Shown piece by piece: positions 60,516-64,000 of a stretch of 64,000 nt of DNA. Numbering within the stretch: the first letter of the stretch is position 1; each line of letters begins with the position of its first letter. A model generated the notes under the pieces. That model had not been told where the DNA came from, did no database searches, and saw only the letters and a program-made list of their open reading frames with translations. This stretch comes from CAVRQM01 sp963723455. Its GTDB lineage: Bacteria > Pseudomonadota > Alphaproteobacteria > Acetobacterales > Acetobacteraceae. The translations under genes and the position numbers were made by a program. The stretch spans positions 682,001 through 746,000 of the forward strand of contig CAVRQM010000005.1 in assembly GCA_963723455.1 (NCBI GenBank), read 5' to 3'.

Positions 60516-61214
60516 TCAAATACCGCGTGTTTTCGGCCGTCCCGGCTTGCGTCGCCCCGGACTGGCCGCCCCGGCTTTGACGCCGAATCCGGGAAGCCAC
60601 CATTTGACCGGCTCTGGCTCCGGCTCCGGCTCGGCATCCCCGGTCGGAGCAGGCGTGCCGGTCCCGACAGCGGTCGGGGCCGTCGATTTCGGCCGGCCCG
60701 GCCGCCGGCGGACCGGCTCGACGGCGGTCCAGGGATCGGCTTCGGCGGTCGTGTCGGGCTCTGGCGGCGGCGGCGGCGTCAGCGCGTCATGCAGCGCCGC
60801 CTCGGCGCGCTCGCGCGCCTGCTGCTCGGCGCCCAATGCCTCGCGGAATCCCATTTCGGCGTGCGCGAGCTTGGTCCGCAGTGATTGCACTGCGGCCTGC
60901 GCCTCATCCAGCGCCCGCGCGGTGGCCGCGTGCGCCGCGCGTTCCGCCTCCAGCGTCGCCTCGACGGCGGCGACACGGTTGACCGGAGAACCCGGCGCGT
61001 CGTCGCGGTTGCGGTGCAGGACCACCACCGGGACTTCGCCATCCTGCACGAACCGATGGCGCTGGCGTGCATCTTCGGGCCGTTGCTGCGGCGCCGGCGC
61101 GGCGCGCGTGCGGCCCTGCAACCCGAGCGCGCGCCGCATCCGCGATTCGGTTTTCTGGGCTTCATTCTGCGCCTCGTCAGAGGCGGGGCCGGCCTGGTCG
61201 TCAAAGACTGACAT
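60516..61214 (-). CDS. Unrecognised protein with coiled coil and two AT-hook-like motifs
   Basis: 232 residues, no family recognised. Residues 80-150 (VAAVEATLEAERAAHAATAR onward) are a heptad-rich coiled coil with many Ala and Glu. The C-terminal third is Pro/Glu/Thr-rich and holds two near-identical basic motifs, RRRPGRPKS and RRKPGRPKT, at about residues 170 and 223. Both have the GRP core of AT-hooks that bind the minor groove of A/T-rich DNA. It may be a DNA-binding or nucleoid-related protein. The ATG at 61214 follows ACAGGATTC. It stands between the antiporter operon and a divergent GntR gene. Confidence 0.55.
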   Translation of the reverse strand: MSVFDDQAGPASDEAQNEAQKTESRMRRALGLQGRTRAAPAPQQRPEDARQRHRFVQDGEVPVVVLHRNRDDAPGSPVNRVAAVEATLEAERAAHAATARALDEAQAAVQSLRTKLAHAEMGFREALGAEQQARERAEAALHDALTPPPPPEPDTTAEADPWTAVEPVRRRPGRPKSTAPTAVGTGTPAPTGDAEPEPEPEPVKWWLPGFGVKAGAASPGRRKPGRPKTRGI

Positions 61215-61240
61215 GTCCACTCGAATCCTGTGACCGGCAA

Positions 61241-61270
61241 AGTATAGCATGCATTGCGGGCCATCACTAA
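61241..61270 (-). promoter_or_regulatory. Candidate sigma-70 promoter of the AT-hook protein gene
   Basis: On the reverse strand TTAGTG (61270-61265), 18 bases, then TATACT (61246-61241) preceded by TGC as an extended -10. The predicted start is 20 to 30 bases before the ATG at 61214. Confidence 0.35.
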
Positions 61271-61475
61271 TTGCCCGATCCGGCAGTCCGATGCCAGCGC
61301 CAGACCGGCCGGCGTGCGCCTCAGGGTGCCGGCCCGGCGGTGACGCGCGCGTGAACCACGAGCCAAACAACGCGCTTGCGAGCCGTCTGGTGTGTGGTAT
61401 ACAGGATTTTGCTTACCAGGCGAACGTCCAGCCAAACTCAACCGAACGGGGTCGTCCTTGACCGAACCCACGTCC

Positions 61476-62195
61476 ATGCCCCGGCTCCGGGTCGAGCCGC
61501 TCATCGTCAATGTCGGTCTGCGGCGGCAGGCCTGTGCGGCTATCAAGCACGCCATCACGCGGATGGACATATATGGCCACCCGGGCGAGATTCGGCTGGA
61601 CGAACGCCAGCTCAGTCGCGAGCTGGGCGTCAGCCGCACGCCGATCCGCGAGGCGATGACGGTCCTGGAGCAGGAAGGTTTCGTCCGCTCCGTGCCGCGC
61701 CGCGGCATCTACGTGGTGCGCAAGACCAAGCGCGAGATCGTCGAGATGATCACCGTCTGGGCGGCGATCGAGAGCCTCGCCGCGCGGCTGGCGACGCAAC
61801 GCGCCTCGGACGCCGAACTGCACGAGTTGCGTGGGCTGTTCGCCGAGTTCGGCCAGGATCCATCCGACCACCTGCACGAATACTCCGAGGCCAACATGGC
61901 CTTTCACAAGGCGATCATCCGCATGGGCGGCTGCGAGATGATGACCGAGCTGACCGACAACCTGTTCATCCACATGCGCGCGGTGCGCGAGGTCACGATC
62001 GGTCAGGACAATCGCGCGCAGCGGTCGATCAAGGATCACATGCAGATCATCGCCGCGCTGGAGGCGCGCGACGCCGATCTGGCTGAACGCCGGGTGCGCG
62101 ATCACACGCTAGGCCTGGCCGCGCATATCGAGGAGCACGGCGACGCGCTCAACGAGTTCGAGCACGAGGACGCGCCGGGCCGACGCTACGCCTGA
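61476..62195 (+). CDS. GntR-family transcriptional regulator, FCD subgroup
   Basis: 239 residues from ATG 61476; TTG 61458 would add six. Residues 10-80 form the GntR winged helix (GEIRLDERQLSRELGVSRTP, IREAMTVLEQEGFVRSVPRR). The C-terminal FCD effector domain has helices with metal-ligand residues (EANMAFHKAIIRMGG, VTIGQDNRAQRSIKDHMQII). FadR-type regulators bind organic acids. It is 73 bases upstream of a ThDP enzyme on the same strand, so it probably controls that gene and itself. The upstream gap contains GTATAC (61397-61402), a weak operator candidate. Intact. Confidence 0.88.
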   Translation: MPRLRVEPLIVNVGLRRQACAAIKHAITRMDIYGHPGEIRLDERQLSRELGVSRTPIREAMTVLEQEGFVRSVPRRGIYVVRKTKREIVEMITVWAAIESLAARLATQRASDAELHELRGLFAEFGQDPSDHLHEYSEANMAFHKAIIRMGGCEMMTELTDNLFIHMRAVREVTIGQDNRAQRSIKDHMQIIAALEARDADLAERRVRDHTLGLAAHIEEHGDALNEFEHEDAPGRRYA

Positions 62196-62267
62196 AGCGA
62201 AGCGCGGCCGGCAGGATGATGTCTGACAAGCGCGCTGCGCCAGCGGCGCGCGTGATGGGAGGATGCG

Positions 62268-64000
62268 ATGAGTGAAGTTTCCTTGCGGACGGCGCCGGTG
62301 ATCGACAGCCTGAAGGCGGCATCGACCGCCGAGGATACGCTGGCGCAGAAAAGCCGCGACGCCGGCGTGGTGTCGGGCGGCCACCTCGTCGCCAAGGCTC
62401 TGAAGAACGAAGGCGTGGACACCATCTTCACGCTCTGCGGCGGTCACATCATCGACATCTATGATGGCTGCGTGGACGAGGGCATCCGCATCATCGACGT
62501 CCGACACGAGCAGGTCGCCGCCCACGCCGCGGACGGCTACGCGCGCCAGACCGGCAAGCTGGGTTGCGTCGTCACCACTGCCGGCCCCGGCTGCACCAAT
62601 GCGGTGACCGGCATCGCCACCGCGTTCCGCTCGGAAAGCCCGGTGCTGCACATCGGCGGCCAGGGCGCGCTGACCCAGCACATGATGGGTTCGCTGCAGG
62701 ATCTGCCGCACGTGGACATGATGCGGCCGATCACCAAGTTCTCCGCCAGCGTCCGCTCGACCGAGCGTGTGGCCGACATGATCGCGATGGCCGCGCGCGA
62801 GTGCTACGCCGGCGCGCCCGGTCCGGCCTACCTGGAAATCCCGCGCGACGTGCTCGATCGCGAGATCGAGCTGTCGCGGGCGGTGATCCCGCAGCCCGGC
62901 AGCTATCGCGCATCGACGAAGTCGCTCGGCGATCCGGCCGACATCGAGCGGCTGGCGGACATGCTGGTCGCCGCCGAGCGTCCGGTCATCCTGATCGGCA
63001 GCCAGGTCTGGACCTGCCGTGGCCATGAGGCGGCGCTCGACCTGGTGCGCGCGCTCAACATTCCCGCATATTTCAACGGCGCCGCGCGCGGCCTGCTGCC
63101 GCCGGGCGACCCGCACCACTTCGACCGCACGCGGCGGGAGGGCTTCGACGGTGCCGATGTCATCGTCATCGTCGGCACGCCGTTCGACTTCCGCATGGGC
63201 TACGGCAAGCGGCTTGGCCGCGACGCGAAGATCGTGCAGATCGACATGAGCTATGCCACCGTCGCGAAGAACCGCGACGTGTCGCTGGGCTTGGTCGGCG
63301 ATCCGGGCGTGATCCTGCGCGCGGTGCGCGAGGCGGCCAGCGGACGGCTGAAGGCCGCCGCGCAGCAGCAGCGCAAATCCTGGATGGCCGATCTGCGGGG
63401 GCGCGAGGCGAAGGCGACCGAAAAGCTGATGCCGCTGTTCAAATCCGACCGGCAGCCGATCCACCCGTATCGCGTCGCCTGGGAGATCAACGAGTTCCTT
63501 GGCGACGACACGATCTACATCGGCGACGGCGGCGATGTGGTGACGATCTCGGCGCAGGCGGTGCGGCCGCGCCGGCCGGGTCAGTGGATGGATCCCGGCG
63601 CGCTCGGCAGCCTCGGCGTCGGCACCGGCTTTGCGCTGGCCGCCAAGCTCGCCAACCCGAACAAGGAAGTGCTCTGCTACTACGGCGACGGCTCGTTCGG
63701 CATGACCGGCTTCGACATGGAGACGGCCAATCGTTTCGGCGCGCCGTACTTGGCGGTGATCGGCAACAACTCGGCGATGAACCAGATCCGCTACGGCCAG
63801 ATCACCAAGTACGGCGAGCAGCGCGGCAGCGTCGGCAACCTGCTGGGCGACATCCCGTTCGGCCGCTTTGCCGAGATGCTGGGCGGCCACGGCGAGGAGG
63901 TCCGCGACCCGGCGCAGATCGCGCCGGCATTGCAGCGCGCCCGCGAGGCCATCGCGAAGAGCGGGAAGTCGGCGATCGTCAACATCTGGGTCGATCCGTC
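62268..64000 (+). CDS. ThDP-dependent acetolactate synthase/2-hydroxyacyl-CoA lyase-like enzyme, 3' end cut by the window
   Basis: The frame is open to the window end, giving at least 577 residues. The pyrimidine-binding domain has IIDVRHEQVAAHAADGYARQ with the cofactor-activating Glu and TTAGPGCTNAVTGIATA. The central domain is FAD-domain-like. The pyrophosphate-binding domain has YYGDGSFGMTGFDMETANRF and VIGNNSAMN, the GDG-to-NN ThDP motif. The family includes acetolactate synthase, oxalyl-CoA decarboxylase and 2-hydroxyacyl-CoA lyase; I cannot choose. The GntR/FCD regulator next to it favours a catabolic role. ATG 62268 follows a GGGAGGATGCG site. Confidence 0.85.
   Translation, partial: MSEVSLRTAPVIDSLKAASTAEDTLAQKSRDAGVVSGGHLVAKALKNEGVDTIFTLCGGHIIDIYDGCVDEGIRIIDVRHEQVAAHAADGYARQTGKLGCVVTTAGPGCTNAVTGIATAFRSESPVLHIGGQGALTQHMMGSLQDLPHVDMMRPITKFSASVRSTERVADMIAMAARECYAGAPGPAYLEIPRDVLDREIELSRAVIPQPGSYRASTKSLGDPADIERLADMLVAAERPVILIGSQVWTCRGHEAALDLVRALNIPAYFNGAARGLLPPGDPHHFDRTRREGFDGADVIVIVGTPFDFRMGYGKRLGRDAKIVQIDMSYATVAKNRDVSLGLVGDPGVILRAVREAASGRLKAAAQQQRKSWMADLRGREAKATEKLMPLFKSDRQPIHPYRVAWEINEFLGDDTIYIGDGGDVVTISAQAVRPRRPGQWMDPGALGSLGVGTGFALAAKLANPNKEVLCYYGDGSFGMTGFDMETANRFGAPYLAVIGNNSAMNQIRYGQITKYGEQRGSVGNLLGDIPFGRFAEMLGGHGEEVRDPAQIAPALQRAREAIAKSGKSAIVNIWVDP

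Noticed and set aside
61395..61404. TGGTATACAG as a GntR operator
   Set aside because: Only the central GTATAC is palindromic and there is no second copy, so it is too weak to list as a site.

Overview
The window looks like chromosomal DNA from a GC-rich alphaproteobacterium, probably of the Rhodospirillales/Acetobacteraceae type. The reasons are very high GC with codons ending in G/C, an F1 ATP synthase operon in the order atpH-A-G-D-C without the Fo genes, two-subunit glycyl-tRNA synthetase genes next to pyruvate phosphate dikinase, uronate dehydrogenase, and intergenic palindromes of a kind common in alphaproteobacteria. The lineage call is inference from gene content; no rRNA or tRNA gene was seen.

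Layout. 1-4.9 kb: ATP synthase F1 operon with a palindromic repeat between atpG and atpD. 5-6.6 kb: a di-iron ferritin-like protein and a Uma2 nuclease-like protein. 6.6-9.4 kb: two GT61 glycosyltransferases. 9.5-14.2 kb: a sugar epimerase with a ribose-type ABC transporter. 14.2-16.5 kb: BtuB under a cobalamin riboswitch, reverse strand. 16.5-20.9 kb: reverse-strand metal genes (CDF exporter, SCO1, a CopD-cytochrome c-thioredoxin fusion, CopC, a DUF2946-like protein). 20.9-21.7 kb: a Phd/PIN toxin-antitoxin pair with a palindromic operator. 21.7-26.2 kb: cobalamin-dependent methionine synthase behind an ArsR-methyltransferase regulator. 26.2-28.7 kb: a miniature CobW-like protein, a TPR methyltransferase and an amidase. 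28.9-40.3 kb: a type I secretion ABC exporter and HlyD adaptor followed by a Sel1-repeat protein, a giant GT2/GT4 protein, a ChW-like protein and a GT4 enzyme. 40.3-43.3 kb: a Rieske-flavoprotein reductase, uronate dehydrogenase and a broken flavodoxin gene. 43.5-49.7 kb: glyQ, a vapB/vapC remnant, glyS and ppdK, reverse strand. 49.9-56.2 kb: DUF2076 protein, TPMT-type methyltransferase, YgfZ, asparagine synthetase, an Asp/Glu racemase-like protein and a dihydroorotase. 56.3-60.5 kb: an Mrp/Mbh-type cation antiporter operon. 60.5-64 kb: an AT-hook protein, a GntR regulator and a ThDP enzyme cut by the window end.

Working together. The BtuB riboswitch and cobalamin-dependent MetH link cobalamin uptake to methionine synthesis, with the ArsR-methyltransferase as a likely local regulator. 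The copper genes form one reverse-strand block. The secretion/glycosylation block is the most unusual region: an exporter without an obvious substrate is followed by four large sugar- or repeat-related proteins.

Quality caveat. Many conserved genes carry single-base frameshifts (metH, the copper block, the T1SS ATPase, the Rieske reductase, mrpB, the epimerase, rbsA-type ATPase, glyS). Their protein conservation on both sides of each break suggests uncorrected sequencing indels rather than decay. A few lesions (the flavodoxin gene, vapC) lack whole internal segments and look like real pseudogenes. Coordinates for broken genes run from the inferred true start to the inferred true stop.
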